44,396 nt of DNA, taken from the NCBI GenBank assembly GCA_005773635.1, contig SXHN01000010.1, positions 1-44,396 of the forward strand. Direction: 5' to 3'. Positions 32,366 to 41,992 of this stretch are shown here, piece by piece (the stretch's first letter is position 1; each line of letters begins with the position of its first letter). Origin of the DNA: Actinomycetota bacterium. Lineage in GTDB: Bacteria; Actinomycetota; Acidimicrobiia; IMCC26256; PALSA-610. Under the pieces are notes generated by a model that had not been told where the DNA came from, did not search any database, and saw nothing but the letters and a program-made list of their open reading frames with translations. The position numbers and the translations under genes were made by a program.

Positions 32366-33418
32366 CTAGTCGGTGGAGGACCGATCGCTGCGTAGCGCGG
32401 AGTTACCCCAGGCATAGCCAGGTGCTCCGTTGGCTCCCCAGTTCTCCACGTAGTCGAAGAAGGATTTCCCGAATGGGTCATCGCCTTCAAGCGGCAACGA
32501 GCCGCGATGGATCGTCCAGTCCCAGGGTGCAAGTGTGCGTGCCGTCTCGAAGTGAGGGCCTGCTGCATCGTCGTTGCCGACACGGTGAAGATGCGCGGCG
32601 ACTCGACGGTGAAGCCGCGCAAGTTCGTCGTCGCCAGTTGGCACGTTCTGCAGCTTGCCGACATCGGCGAGGGCCAGCGGCAACACGCCACCTTTCACCC
32701 AAGCGCGTAACTCTTCGTGGTGAAGACTCGAATCGATTCCGGTGAAGTCTTTAAACAGATCGTTCACGGGCGTTACATCAGGCGGTCGCACAATCCGATC
32801 GTCTTCATCGATCCAAACACAGCTCGGCACGTTGATGAACCCGTAACGCTCCGCAACGACGTGGTTGGGATCGATGACGCAGGGGTAGGTCGGATTCGCG
32901 GCTTCGACCCATTCTCGCGCCGCTGCGACTTCGTCGAGTGCGACCGCTACGACGGTAAATCCGAATGATTCAAGCTCTTCTTGCAGTGCCTGCCACCCGG
33001 GCAGGTCATATCGACAGCCTCACCAACTCGACCAAACAACCAAGACTTTTTTCTTGCGGCCGATCTTCGACATGGTCATTTCCTGCCCGTTGATATCGGC
33101 AAGCGTGAAATCAGGAGCAATTCGATTGTGCAGTTTGTCGCCGACTTCGGCGGTCGATTCGCCAAGTGCGGCGACGCCCGCGCCCGCGTCGATTACGACT
33201 GGGCGGCGAAGCGCCTTCGCAAACGCCGCCAAATCAACTGCATCATCTACTACCAATTCGTTGCGATCGCGGACCGGTACGCACACATCGCCTTGGCAGA
33301 GACCTTCGGCTTTGAGTTGCCAACCGGTTGCGTTCAACAGGTCGGCAACACCGATGCTGGAGCCACTATCGCTGTCAACGGTTGTGGCGCGCTCGCCATT
33401 CAAAATCGTCATTTTCAT
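32366..33418 (-). CDS. candidate selenoprotein: thioredoxin-fold (redoxin/TlpA-like) with in-frame UGA
   Basis: The reading frame from ATG 33418 is interrupted once, by UGA at 33022-33020 (residue 133), and then stays open to TAG at 32366 (350 residues with Sec). The UGA sits in W-S-S-W-U-G-C-R-Y-D-L-P, the place where redoxin-fold proteins carry a redox cysteine after Trp. Residues after it fit the fold: GFTVVAVALDE, ANPTYPCVIDP, RYGFINVPSCVWID (cis-Pro loop). Before it lie an N-terminal domain with CQGDVC (41-46) and APDFTLADINGQ, the usual redoxin start. The C-terminal 130 residues look helical and TPR-like. Frame conservation across the stop argues against a decayed gene. A SECIS-like hairpin follows the UGA. 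Alternatives are a point mutation or sequencing error of a Cys codon. No signal peptide is seen, so the product should be cytoplasmic. Confidence 0.75.
32989..33005 (-). promoter_or_regulatory. candidate bacterial SECIS element
   Basis: On the minus strand, 14 nt after the UGA, CCTGCC pairs perfectly with GGCAGG around the loop CGGGT. A stem of about this size directly downstream of the UGA, with a G in the first two loop positions about 20 nt from the UGA, is what SelB-dependent bacterial SECIS elements require. It lies within coding sequence, as bacterial SECIS elements do. Detected by eye only. Confidence 0.65.
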
Positions 33419-33445
33419 ACGCCAGACCGTACCCCACCCAGTGGG

Positions 33446-34624
33446 TTAGAGCAGCGTGCGGCGCATGACTGGGTAGAGATGTTTAAGTAAGAACAGCATC
33501 GCGAAGATCCCGGCGAACAGCACCACGGCTTTGCCGCTCCGGGCGACAATCCACTCGATCGAACGACTGAAACCTTTTCGGGCATCAGTCCAGGCCTTCG
33601 AGAGACCCGTTTCTGGCTTCGGCTCCGTTGCGATCTCGCCCGCTTCCGGCTTCTCGTGCAGGCTGACCGCAATCGACGCATACGAGGTTTGGTCGTTGAA
33701 GACATTGATCTGGCCCTGCAGGCGGTCAACCTCGGTCTGCACCAGGTTCAGTCGATCGCGGACCGCAAGAATATCGCCGATCGTGGTCGCCTTCGACAGC
33801 ACGAGCGATACTTGATCTCGTTCCGCAGTCGCCGCACGCAAGCGCGCCTCGACGTCGGCAAAGGCCGCAGTCACGTCGGCACTTGTGGCGGTGCGCGAGA
33901 CCACTCGGTTGCCAGATTTCTTCCCGGCAAGTGCGGTGACCGAAGCAAGGGTGCCTTCGAAACGCGCAACCGGCACACGGATCGTGGCGCTCGCTCGCGG
34001 CACTGTGCCGACCTCATCGGTCTTGCCATCGGCGAGGTACCCGCCATTCACCTTGGCAATGCGATTGATATCGTCGTAACGCTCCATCAATGTGGAACGG
34101 CGCAATTCCAAATCGACCGATCCGTTCTTTTGCAACTTCGGCTGATCCGTCAACGGCGAGGGTCCAGCAGACGCAGGCACCGTGTCTGCTGAGGTGGTAA
34201 TCGGCCCCGGCCCAGACTTGTAGTAGTTCGCCGTGGATTTTGCGGCGCTCGAGTCGGTGAGCGTGGTGTCACGCACGCCACGAGCTTCATTTGCTTTGCC
34301 GCCGCCGCCGTGAAAGTCGTCGCTAACGACTGATTCTTTCAGTTTGCTCATGCGCGTCGTGTATCCCGTCGAGCCAGTCAGCGCGACGAAGGTGCCGCCC
34401 ACCAGCGTGAGCACCGCGGCACTTGCTGCGATGAGTTTCCAGCGAGCTACGCCGCTGCGACGAACATCTACTCGATCATCGTCGTCGACCCCGCTCGCAA
34501 CCCGCCGCACTCCTGCTAGTTCGAGTATCGACTGCGGTCCGTCGGCTGGAGTTTCGATGGAATCGCCCAAGACGCCCAACATCGCTCCAACTTCGGCTTC
34601 GGTCATCGATCCTTGATCATTCAT
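33446..34624 (-). CDS. DUF4349 membrane protein, probable sigma-factor partner
   Basis: The 392-residue protein has a cytoplasmic N-terminal region of about 62 residues and a first transmembrane helix (LIAASAAVLTLVGGTFVAL, 64-82). An external Ser/Thr-rich stretch leads to a DUF4349 domain (about 165-390), which contains coiled-coil helices (FADVEARLRAATAERDQVSLVL; RDRLNLVQTEVDRLQGQI) and ends in a second transmembrane helix (VVLFAGIFAMLFLLKHLYPV). Its ATG overlaps the stop of an ECF sigma factor gene by 4 bp, so the N-terminal segment may act as an anti-sigma domain. That is inferred from gene order; no zinc-finger motif is visible in it. Confidence 0.88.
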   Translation of the reverse strand: MNDQGSMTEAEVGAMLGVLGDSIETPADGPQSILELAGVRRVASGVDDDDRVDVRRSGVARWKLIAASAAVLTLVGGTFVALTGSTGYTTRMSKLKESVVSDDFHGGGGKANEARGVRDTTLTDSSAAKSTANYYKSGPGPITTSADTVPASAGPSPLTDQPKLQKNGSVDLELRRSTLMERYDDINRIAKVNGGYLADGKTDEVGTVPRASATIRVPVARFEGTLASVTALAGKKSGNRVVSRTATSADVTAAFADVEARLRAATAERDQVSLVLSKATTIGDILAVRDRLNLVQTEVDRLQGQINVFNDQTSYASIAVSLHEKPEAGEIATEPKPETGLSKAWTDARKGFSRSIEWIVARSGKAVVLFAGIFAMLFLLKHLYPVMRRTLL

Positions 34625-35172
34625 TGCGCTGCTCCTAACAGTTCTTGCGCGAACCCAACCAAACTTGGATCACTCGCCAATCGCTTCCGCGCTTCATGAA
34701 GCCGAGATTTGACAGTGCCGGGCCGCCGGCGAATCGCAAGCGCGATCTCACGCTCCGATAAGCCAGTCCAATAGCGCAATACAAGCGGCACGCGCAGCGC
34801 CTCGGGCAATCGCGCAACCGCAATTGCAACTCCGTCAGCGAACATTCCGCGTTCAGCAGCCACCTCAGGGCCGTCGGCGGTGTCCGCTAGCCTTTCAGCA
34901 TCAACTTCATCGAAGCGGTCGCGCTCGCGATCTCTTCGTGGGATTTCCTGGCGCAGTTTCGAGTAACACGAGTTGACGATGACTCGATACAACCATGGCT
35001 CGCGACCATCATCGGGCGGAAGCGAGGCCCGAAATCGCCACGCGCGCAGGAACGCGTCCTGCACCGCTTCCCGAGCGTCGTCAGGGTTTCGACAGATCAT
35101 GAACGCCGTGCGATACGCCTTGGCGTAGCTCGCGTCGAGCCAGTCGTTGAGGTTTTGGAGGTCTCCTGTCAC
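34621..35172 (-). CDS. ECF RNA polymerase sigma factor
   Basis: The 183-residue protein has sigma region 2 (AYRTAFMICRNPDDAREAVQDAFLRAWRFRASLP, then REPWLYRVIVNSCYSKLRQ) and region 4 with a helix-turn-helix (LPEALRVPLVLRYWTGLSEREIALAIRRRPGTVKSRLHEARKRL). The start is taken as GTG 35172, because GGAG lies 5 bp upstream and the first family-like residues follow; sequence further upstream enters the neighbouring gene. It overlaps the DUF4349 gene by 4 bp. It belongs to the actinobacterial SigE/SigK-like class by pattern; promoters it controls are not known. Confidence 0.92.
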   Translation of the reverse strand: MTGDLQNLNDWLDASYAKAYRTAFMICRNPDDAREAVQDAFLRAWRFRASLPPDDGREPWLYRVIVNSCYSKLRQEIPRRDRERDRFDEVDAERLADTADGPEVAAERGMFADGVAIAVARLPEALRVPLVLRYWTGLSEREIALAIRRRPGTVKSRLHEARKRLASDPSLVGFAQELLGAAQ

Positions 35173-35255
35173 AGACACTCCGACGCTAGGCAGCACGATT
35201 CGGTTCGCGATTCCACCAAATTTTGACGCGCCCGAGGCCACACTGCCCAGCGTCG

Positions 35256-36095
35256 CTAAGCCCCGGGTGTGGCAATGAACTCGTTGTTCATCCACCGACC
35301 GCCGCCGGGCGCTGGCCACAATGGGCCAATCAGGATACGACCGTCCTCGGCGGCAGCGCTGAGAGCCGACCAGGCCGTTGCGGGGTCGGGATGCTGCAAC
35401 GGGCATTCACCGGTCGCCAAATGTACGGGTGATATTGCAAGATGACCCAACATCGTCGCCTCTGGCGAATAGGCATCAGGGCCGAAATGCAGAATTGAGT
35501 GGCCAGGACAATGGGCCCCAGTGACTTGGGCGCGCACGCCATCGACGACCGAATCGCCGTCGACATATGTGCTCACAACACCCTGGTCGATGAGCGCGTG
35601 CCATGCATCGTATTCAATATCGAGGTCACCAACGCGTTCGCGAGCGAGAAAGCTCTCCAGGGCGGGCGCACTGACGATGACGTTCGCATTGGGGAAGAAC
35701 GGCGACCACGAGCCGTCGTCGTTGTGCCATGCGCACATCCCGACACCTTCGATGTGTGTCATCACTAGGACATCAACACTGGCCCGATCAAAACCCGACA
35801 CAACTAAGAGTTCGGCAATAGCTGTCTGCTGCGACCGCTCTGTGTCAGGATCTGACCGCAAAACAGGATCGGCAGCCTGCACCGGATCAAATGCCAAGCG
35901 TTGACCGTCGATATCTGCAAACCAAACTGCGGCACCCGCGCGCAACTGATCACCTTCGGTCCAAAGCGGTTCACGCCAATCGATGTCGGCGAAATCTTCG
36001 GCAAGTAGTCCAGCCGCTGCTGGATCGATCGCTACATCGATATAGCCGACACGCGTCAACGTGGCATCTTGCAGGACGACCGTGTCTACACTCAT
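35256..36095 (-). CDS. metallo-beta-lactamase-fold protein with lost metal ligands
   Basis: The 279-residue protein follows the MBL-fold layout: RAGAAVWFADIDGQRLAFDP strands, DVLVMTHIEGVG where THxHxDH is expected (110-118), VTGAHCPGHSILHF (191-204) and LGHLAISPVHL where a ligand Asp is usual. Only the first His of HxHxDH (His114) and the His in GAHCPGHS remain; the second His, Asp and third His are Glu116, Val118 and Gly119 or similar, and the later Asp is His218. Hydrolase activity is therefore doubtful. The ATG at 36095 is chosen because upstream residues overlap the amidase gene and are not family-like. It lies between the amidase and the sigma factor, all minus strand. Confidence 0.8.
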   Translation of the reverse strand: MSVDTVVLQDATLTRVGYIDVAIDPAAAGLLAEDFADIDWREPLWTEGDQLRAGAAVWFADIDGQRLAFDPVQAADPVLRSDPDTERSQQTAIAELLVVSGFDRASVDVLVMTHIEGVGMCAWHNDDGSWSPFFPNANVIVSAPALESFLARERVGDLDIEYDAWHALIDQGVVSTYVDGDSVVDGVRAQVTGAHCPGHSILHFGPDAYSPEATMLGHLAISPVHLATGECPLQHPDPATAWSALSAAAEDGRILIGPLWPAPGGGRWMNNEFIATPGA

Positions 36096-36135
36096 AACGC
36101 CAGTATTGCCCAGAGCAAGCTCGTCGAGCGTGGCA

Positions 36136-37527
36136 TTATGGGGCGACCAAACTCCAGGGCCGCTCGGCTTCCGCGATGAGGCCAAGATCGAGCAGCCAGG
36201 CCTCCCGGTGGTGGGGCGCGAGAATCTGCATTCCGTAGGGCAAGCCGCCGCGCTCGGAGACGCCGATAGGTATCTGGATCGCCGGGCTGCCATAAATATT
36301 CGCAGGAATCGTGAGCGCACCGTTATTGCCAAACCCCACCTTTTCGCCATCCACCTCTTGGGGCATGGGGCCATTGCAATCAAACGCGATGTCGGGGTTT
36401 GTCGCGCCGATCACGAAGTCGACCTGATCGAAGACCTCCGCCATCGTTTCATTCATCTTGACTCGTTGCGCCTCAATACGGCCTCGAGCCTTGATGTCAT
36501 AGATCTTGTGCGCCATCTTCAATCCGAACGCAATCTCGGGGGTGAGATCATCAGCGCAATCGGGATAGCGGTCGCCGAGCTCCATCACGATCTCCGACAT
36601 ACCGGCAATTGCCCACTCCCACGACAGCTCGGGAATCGGCATTTCTATTTCCACAACCGCGAGCCCAGCATCGGCTATCAGCATCGCCGCGTGTCGCCGC
36701 ACTGCCTCAGCCAACTCCGGGTGCACAATTGCTCGCCCAAGCCCTGGCACGATCGCAACGCGCTTTCCTCGAAGCGACTCGCGATACGTGCCGAGGCCCG
36801 ATTCCCAACCGTCAACACGGGGCAGTGAATATGGGTCGCGAGAATCGTGCCCGTTAGCCACGTCAATCCAACGCGCCGCGTCACGAATCGAGCGCGCCAA
36901 ACATCCGGAAACCGCGGTTAGCGAGGCCATTACCATCGAAGGACCTTTTGGGATACGGCCGTAGGTGTGTTTCAACCCCACTAACCCTGTAAAACCGGCA
37001 GGTATTCGAATCGATCCTCCGCCATCACCGCCGGTGGCAATCGAACACAGACCGCCAGCGACCGCCGCCGCAGCGCCACCTGATGAACCACCGGGAGTGT
37101 GCGCAACATTCCATGGATTCTTCGTCGCGCCGTTCAATTTCGTGCGCGTGAGGTTGATCCCGCCGAACTCTGACGAAGTTGTGAGCCCAAACGGGACCAT
37201 CCCGCCGTCGTTGATAAGTCGCTTCACCATCGTGGATGTCTTGGTTGCAATGTCGTTCTTGAACACCAACGACGCTTCAGTCGCGGGCCAACCTTCGACC
37301 GACGTGAGTTCTTTCACACCGAATGGCACACCGCCGAACGGTTTCGCAATATCCGCGCCGTCGCACCACGCGTAGGCGCGTTCCGCATCGACATGGCTGA
37401 ACGCGTTGAGCTCTGAACCCTCCACCGCTGCCAATGAGGCATCAAGCTCTTCACGCGGCGAACGGTTGTGCTTGCGAAATTCATCAACCAGCGAACATGC
37501 ATCCCCAAGCCACGGGCCATCAGTCAC
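36136..37527 (-). CDS. amidase signature family protein
   Basis: The 463-residue protein carries the amidase Ser-cisSer-Lys triad: Lys in PFGVKELTSVEG (about 73), the cis-Ser in the glycine/serine-rich TPGGSSGGAAAAVAGG (about 146-161) and the nucleophile in GGDGGGSIRIPAGF. It hydrolyses a carboxamide, but relation to GatA, nitrilase-linked amidases or peptide amidases cannot be settled; no gatB or gatC is nearby. The start is taken as GTG 37527, since AAGGAG lies 6 bp upstream and it overlaps the upstream stop by 8 bp. The ATG at 37545 is the alternative, without a ribosome site. Confidence 0.9.
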   Translation of the reverse strand: MTDGPWLGDACSLVDEFRKHNRSPREELDASLAAVEGSELNAFSHVDAERAYAWCDGADIAKPFGGVPFGVKELTSVEGWPATEASLVFKNDIATKTSTMVKRLINDGGMVPFGLTTSSEFGGINLTRTKLNGATKNPWNVAHTPGGSSGGAAAAVAGGLCSIATGGDGGGSIRIPAGFTGLVGLKHTYGRIPKGPSMVMASLTAVSGCLARSIRDAARWIDVANGHDSRDPYSLPRVDGWESGLGTYRESLRGKRVAIVPGLGRAIVHPELAEAVRRHAAMLIADAGLAVVEIEMPIPELSWEWAIAGMSEIVMELGDRYPDCADDLTPEIAFGLKMAHKIYDIKARGRIEAQRVKMNETMAEVFDQVDFVIGATNPDIAFDCNGPMPQEVDGEKVGFGNNGALTIPANIYGSPAIQIPIGVSERGGLPYGMQILAPHHREAWLLDLGLIAEAERPWSLVAP

Positions 37528-40500
37528 GGTCTTCTCCTTTTTCATCGCGAATCGAATTTTGCAGTGGATCGATCTTGGGATCAGCCGCACGTCGACGGCG
37601 ATTGGTCGCCGCGTCGAGCACGACCATCGCACATGGCACGAGCAATGAAATCCACGCGGGAACAATCATGTTGTCGGACAACGTGGGCCATTCGAATACC
37701 GCCGGGTAGGCATGCCGGTATTGGGCCTGGGCAATATACAGCCCGATCACCCCGAGCAACGCCGCGCCGCCCACGCCGAACAACGATCGAGTGAGTGGCC
37801 AGCGGTTAGCGACAAGTACCGCGATCATGATGCCGAGGCCCATAGGAATGGAGCTGACGAACCCGGTAACCGCTCCAATCAGCACAGCCAACCCGGCTGC
37901 GCGCAGGGGTGGAAGCGATACGCGCGAACCCTGCCAGGCCCACTGCGAATCTTCAAGTACGTCGATACGCACGGCGCCGGCTGCTTCGGGCAGCGCGCGA
38001 GCTTGGCGAGTACGTGCTCGACTTCGCACTCCGGTGACGATAACAATGATGACGCAAGCGAGGATCGAAACCATCGAAATCGCACCGGCAATCCAAACGC
38101 GCCGCTGAGGTTCCCATTCCACCGTGACAGTGAAATTGGGCTTGCCCGCAGGATCAATTCGCCACCCGTTCGCAAACCCTTCAACCAAGGTTGATCCACC
38201 TAACGAGCCGCGTCCGTTGATCGAAGCGCGCCAACCCTCGTTGTTACTTTGCCCAAGCACCAACCAGAACGGTTCGTTTGCTGCACTCACCGATACCGTG
38301 AACTTGGTACGACCTTCGCTGACCACGACCTTCGGCGGACTTGGCCGTTGCGGAATCACGTCCGCGACCGGCGCGGCGCCACCTCCGGGTGCCGAACTGA
38401 GCACCAGACGATCGAGTTGTACCGCAACCGAACTGCCGGGAACCACCTCGATCAGGTTGCGGCCCTGTCGCAATTGGATTGCATTTGTCTCGCAAAGCGA
38501 AACCGAAAGCGGATCAGTCGCGAGCGCACGAGTTTGCGTGCCGACGATGCGGATCCCAATTGCTTCGCCGTTCACGGTGACTAAGTCGCGCCGACAGGGG
38601 GAAGGTATTTGTTCGGGATACGCACTGACGCGCAATCCACCGGCGTCGACCTCTGCAACCGACACGGGTAGATCCAGTAACGCGTCGCCTGCGTAATAGC
38701 TCTTCGTCGTTTTCTTTTCGATTTTGGTGATCGTGAACTTCACCAATGTCCCGGTCATGGCAGGGAATTTGATTCGCACCTTCTTGCGCGTTCCTATCTT
38801 GGTCCCTGATGTGATCGGCGGCACCGGCACTCTCGCCGATTCTCCCCCAACCTCAACGAGTACCTCGGTAGGCAGCGAATGGCGCGGGTCGGCGATGAGC
38901 TCGAGATCGAAGTGATCGAGTTTGACTGGAATCGGCGACTGCACTTTGAGCCATTGGTCGAGTACCGCATTCACTGGCGTCGTCCACGCAGTATTCGAAT
39001 CGCCATCAAACGCAGCCGCGCCGCGACAGGCCAAGCATCCGGGAAGAAACTGATTGGCCCAAGCTTGCACGTCTCCGGTTGCCCCCAACACTTTGTCGAT
39101 TTCGCGGGGGTCGATCGCATACGGGAACACCCGAGCATCACCAGCCAGCATGAAGCGTCGATCCGTTGGTAATTCGAACGAACGCACCATTGACGTCTCT
39201 TCGTCGGACCGCGGTGGAACTTCTCGGACACGAGCCCGCGTCAACGTCACCACAAGCGGGTGTTCCAGTGACTCAGAGCCAAACGCCTTCAACATGTCGT
39301 TCGGCAAACGGGTGATTTCCTTGACCCGTATTGGCGAATCGGGTGTCGCAGTGTCGGCGACCTCGATTTCTTGGAAACCGACTGCAGACATACCCCCGTA
39401 CAAAGGTCCGTCCTCGCGATTCGTACCGGTAATCTCGACCGTCATCGATTTAAAACTTCGGTTCGGAAACTGCACGACTTGCCCATCGCCGCGCTCGTCT
39501 CGAGATTGCGGGCCCAGAGGCACCGAAATCGGTCTACCTCCGTCAAAACGCAATTGGACCGATGTGATGTATCGGTCTCGTGGGCCATTGATGATCTGTA
39601 ACAAACGGATGCGATCCGTGCTGATGGTGTCGTTAGCATCAATTTCAATGCGCTGACCGACCACTTTGTCAAAAGCGCCGACCGACCAACGTGTTTCACG
39701 GTCGCCGTCGAACGCGAAGATCGGTCGATCTTCTGGTGTCAAACTGATCGGGTTACCGTACGCGGTGGCTTGCACGCGTTCAGCGCCAACCAGTTCGGTG
39801 ACGGTGCGGGCATCATCGGTTGCGACGGGGAACACGGGGAGTCGATTATCGCCCACATCGACGCGCAACGGTTGTTCACCGGCTCGTTCGGTGTAACCGG
39901 TGTTGTCGAGAACGGTGCTCCACCGGCGAGCTCGTCGACGATTCTGATCGGTCAATACGAGAACCGCGCGATCCCCGGCAACGGACTTCAAAGCTTCGGG
40001 CCGTTGTTCGAATGGCGCGGAGTACAACACTGTGCCGCCCCCGGAGAGCGCGCCACTATCGGCAGCATCCACCAAACCCTCACCATCGCCGTCGACGATC
40101 ACGGGTGCATCGGCGCTCTGAGTGCGGACGATCGCAGACGTCCCCGGGACCTTGAACACCACGATTGACCGCGGCCTCGCGACGCCAAGCGACTCCGGAT
40201 TCAAAGTACGTTCGTCGGTAATACCGAGGACATTGTTGTCGAGAATCAGATCACCAAACGTACGATCAACTCGGAGCCCTTGCACTTCGCCGAGAAATCG
40301 AGAGAGTTCGCGCGGTCGTACCAAGTTGTAGCGTTCCCATTGGATGTCATTGCGAACCACAACCGTGTCGATCCCTGCACGTTGCAGTATTTCGATGAAT
40401 CCTTCTGGGCTTGCAGTGCCTTCTTGCAACCGACGATCAAACGCATTCAATAGGTCGGCAGATGGAGCGCTGCCGAACGGAATGAGTTCACGCGCTACAT

Positions 40501-41992
40501 ACGGCTTGTCAGACAGGCCCGGAGTTACCGGATCGACGGTATTGCCGAAGGTGTAGGAAGCGAAGTCAGCACCAGGCAATTCCAATACCCGTGCGCCACG
40601 ATCCGTGGCGTCAAGGTATCGAGCCAAATCGTTGTATCGCTGCGGGATGGTTTCCTCGCGTTCCAGGTTGGAGCCATAATACGTGCCGTCATACAACGCC
40701 GGAAAGTTCGATAAAACCAAGACAATGACCACCGGAGACACCACAAAGGCGAAACGATTCCAACGAATGTGACGCTGGAGCCAGCGCGTCGCGGTTGTCA
40801 CTCCCACACCAAGCAACATCGCGAATCCCAAAATCACCAAAGGATCAGCGCGCCCAGTACTTCGCAACGCCAAGCCTGCGCTACTTGAGTTCGCAAAATC
40901 TTTGAACAGCGCTCCGAGTGGAGTTGGAGTGTCGTAGGGATGTGCGCCAACTGCAATGACGACACCTGTCACTGCAAGCAGCACGAAATATCCGCGGTAC
41001 TTCCATCGAACCGTTGCAAGCGACAGCAAGCTGAGAGATGCAATCGCGTAGCCCGTTACGATAATTCGCGGCCGCTGGGTGTAGTTCGTAGCCGCTTCGA
41101 TCCACGGCCCAATTCGATCACGACCGTAAAAGAACCAATAGCCGAGGCCGCGCATTACCTCGTGCGGTGACGACGTCCGAGCGACTGCCTTAATCGTCTC
41201 GGTATACTGCAGAATGTCGAGTCCGTAGCCACTCTGGAGTGAGAGACCGGCAATCCACCACGCAGACGCGAGCACAGTCGCAGTGCCAATGCGCCACGTG
41301 ACCGACAGCACTTCACTGAGCGTTGAGTCGCGAGCACCCAACCACGACCACACCAACCACAACGCTGGCCCAAGACCAGCGAACAGCAACGCGGTCGCGT
41401 TGACGCCACCAACTAGCTGCACGACGATCGCAAATATCGCCGGATAGCGCCAGCCGTGTGGGTCTCGCGACGCCTTGACCACTAACGCGATCATCCACGG
41501 AAGTGCCGCCCACGGACCTAGCAACACCGAAATACGAGCGGCGTAGTGCAGCGAATACGGGCTGAACATAAACGCGAGAATCGCAACCGGAACTCCAGGC
41601 CCGCGGATGTGCAATGTCCGACACAAATAGACCATGCCGTATCCAGCGCCGGCAACGAGCGTTCCTAGCCAAATGCGTTGCGCGACCCAGTCGGGCGATC
41701 CGATCTGATCCATCAACCAGTAGTACGGACCCATTGGAAACAGGTACCCAATGTTCTGGTGCGTCACGGTGCCGAAGCCGATATTGGCGTCCCACATTGC
41801 CGCCGCTCGCCCCAACATTCGTGCTGGGTCGAGGTAGAGATAGCTCTTTGTGTCTGCTGCAACACGGCCACGATGAGTTAGCAGCGGAGGCAGGTAGGCA
41901 AGAATCGCTATAGCGATCAACCCGAGCTGCGTCCATGCAGTTGTCAATCGGGTTGGGTGACGCGCTGATTGGTCGCTAACTCGAAATTTCAC
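37520..41992 (-). CDS. AftD-like GT-C arabinofuranosyltransferase family protein
   Basis: This very large membrane glycosyltransferase has about 1490 residues. The first about 450 are GT-C-type transmembrane helices with an acidic first external loop (RVAADTKSYLYLDPARMLG). A long external beta-rich region follows, with F5/8-type carbohydrate-binding-like segments (IFAFDGDRETRWSVGAFDKVVGQRIEID; AAFDGDSNTAWTTPVNAVLDQWLKV). Four or more helices from about residue 1298 close the protein. The order matches mycobacterial AftD, which adds alpha-(1,3)-arabinofuranosyl residues from a polyprenyl donor. Donor and acceptor here are unknown. GTG 41992 overlaps the GT4 stop (GTGA); a TTG at 42019 with AAGG upstream is an alternative start. 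Confidence 0.85.
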   Translation of the reverse strand: MKFRVSDQSARHPTRLTTAWTQLGLIAIAILAYLPPLLTHRGRVAADTKSYLYLDPARMLGRAAAMWDANIGFGTVTHQNIGYLFPMGPYYWLMDQIGSPDWVAQRIWLGTLVAGAGYGMVYLCRTLHIRGPGVPVAILAFMFSPYSLHYAARISVLLGPWAALPWMIALVVKASRDPHGWRYPAIFAIVVQLVGGVNATALLFAGLGPALWLVWSWLGARDSTLSEVLSVTWRIGTATVLASAWWIAGLSLQSGYGLDILQYTETIKAVARTSSPHEVMRGLGYWFFYGRDRIGPWIEAATNYTQRPRIIVTGYAIASLSLLSLATVRWKYRGYFVLLAVTGVVIAVGAHPYDTPTPLGALFKDFANSSSAGLALRSTGRADPLVILGFAMLLGVGVTTATRWLQRHIRWNRFAFVVSPVVIVLVLSNFPALYDGTYYGSNLEREETIPQRYNDLARYLDATDRGARVLELPGADFASYTFGNTVDPVTPGLSDKPYVARELIPFGSAPSADLLNAFDRRLQEGTASPEGFIEILQRAGIDTVVVRNDIQWERYNLVRPRELSRFLGEVQGLRVDRTFGDLILDNNVLGITDERTLNPESLGVARPRSIVVFKVPGTSAIVRTQSADAPVIVDGDGEGLVDAADSGALSGGGTVLYSAPFEQRPEALKSVAGDRAVLVLTDQNRRRARRWSTVLDNTGYTERAGEQPLRVDVGDNRLPVFPVATDDARTVTELVGAERVQATAYGNPISLTPEDRPIFAFDGDRETRWSVGAFDKVVGQRIEIDANDTISTDRIRLLQIINGPRDRYITSVQLRFDGGRPISVPLGPQSRDERGDGQVVQFPNRSFKSMTVEITGTNREDGPLYGGMSAVGFQEIEVADTATPDSPIRVKEITRLPNDMLKAFGSESLEHPLVVTLTRARVREVPPRSDEETSMVRSFELPTDRRFMLAGDARVFPYAIDPREIDKVLGATGDVQAWANQFLPGCLACRGAAAFDGDSNTAWTTPVNAVLDQWLKVQSPIPVKLDHFDLELIADPRHSLPTEVLVEVGGESARVPVPPITSGTKIGTRKKVRIKFPAMTGTLVKFTITKIEKKTTKSYYAGDALLDLPVSVAEVDAGGLRVSAYPEQIPSPCRRDLVTVNGEAIGIRIVGTQTRALATDPLSVSLCETNAIQLRQGRNLIEVVPGSSVAVQLDRLVLSSAPGGGAAPVADVIPQRPSPPKVVVSEGRTKFTVSVSAANEPFWLVLGQSNNEGWRASINGRGSLGGSTLVEGFANGWRIDPAGKPNFTVTVEWEPQRRVWIAGAISMVSILACVIIVIVTGVRSRARTRQARALPEAAGAVRIDVLEDSQWAWQGSRVSLPPLRAAGLAVLIGAVTGFVSSIPMGLGIMIAVLVANRWPLTRSLFGVGGAALLGVIGLYIAQAQYRHAYPAVFEWPTLSDNMIVPAWISLLVPCAMVVLDAATNRRRRAADPKIDPLQNSIRDEKGEDRD

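Noticed and set aside
33020-33022. Reading the UGA as an ordinary stop in a decayed gene
   Set aside because: The frame is preserved for 217 further codons, the position is the redox site and a SECIS-like hairpin follows. Kept only as the alternative hypothesis.
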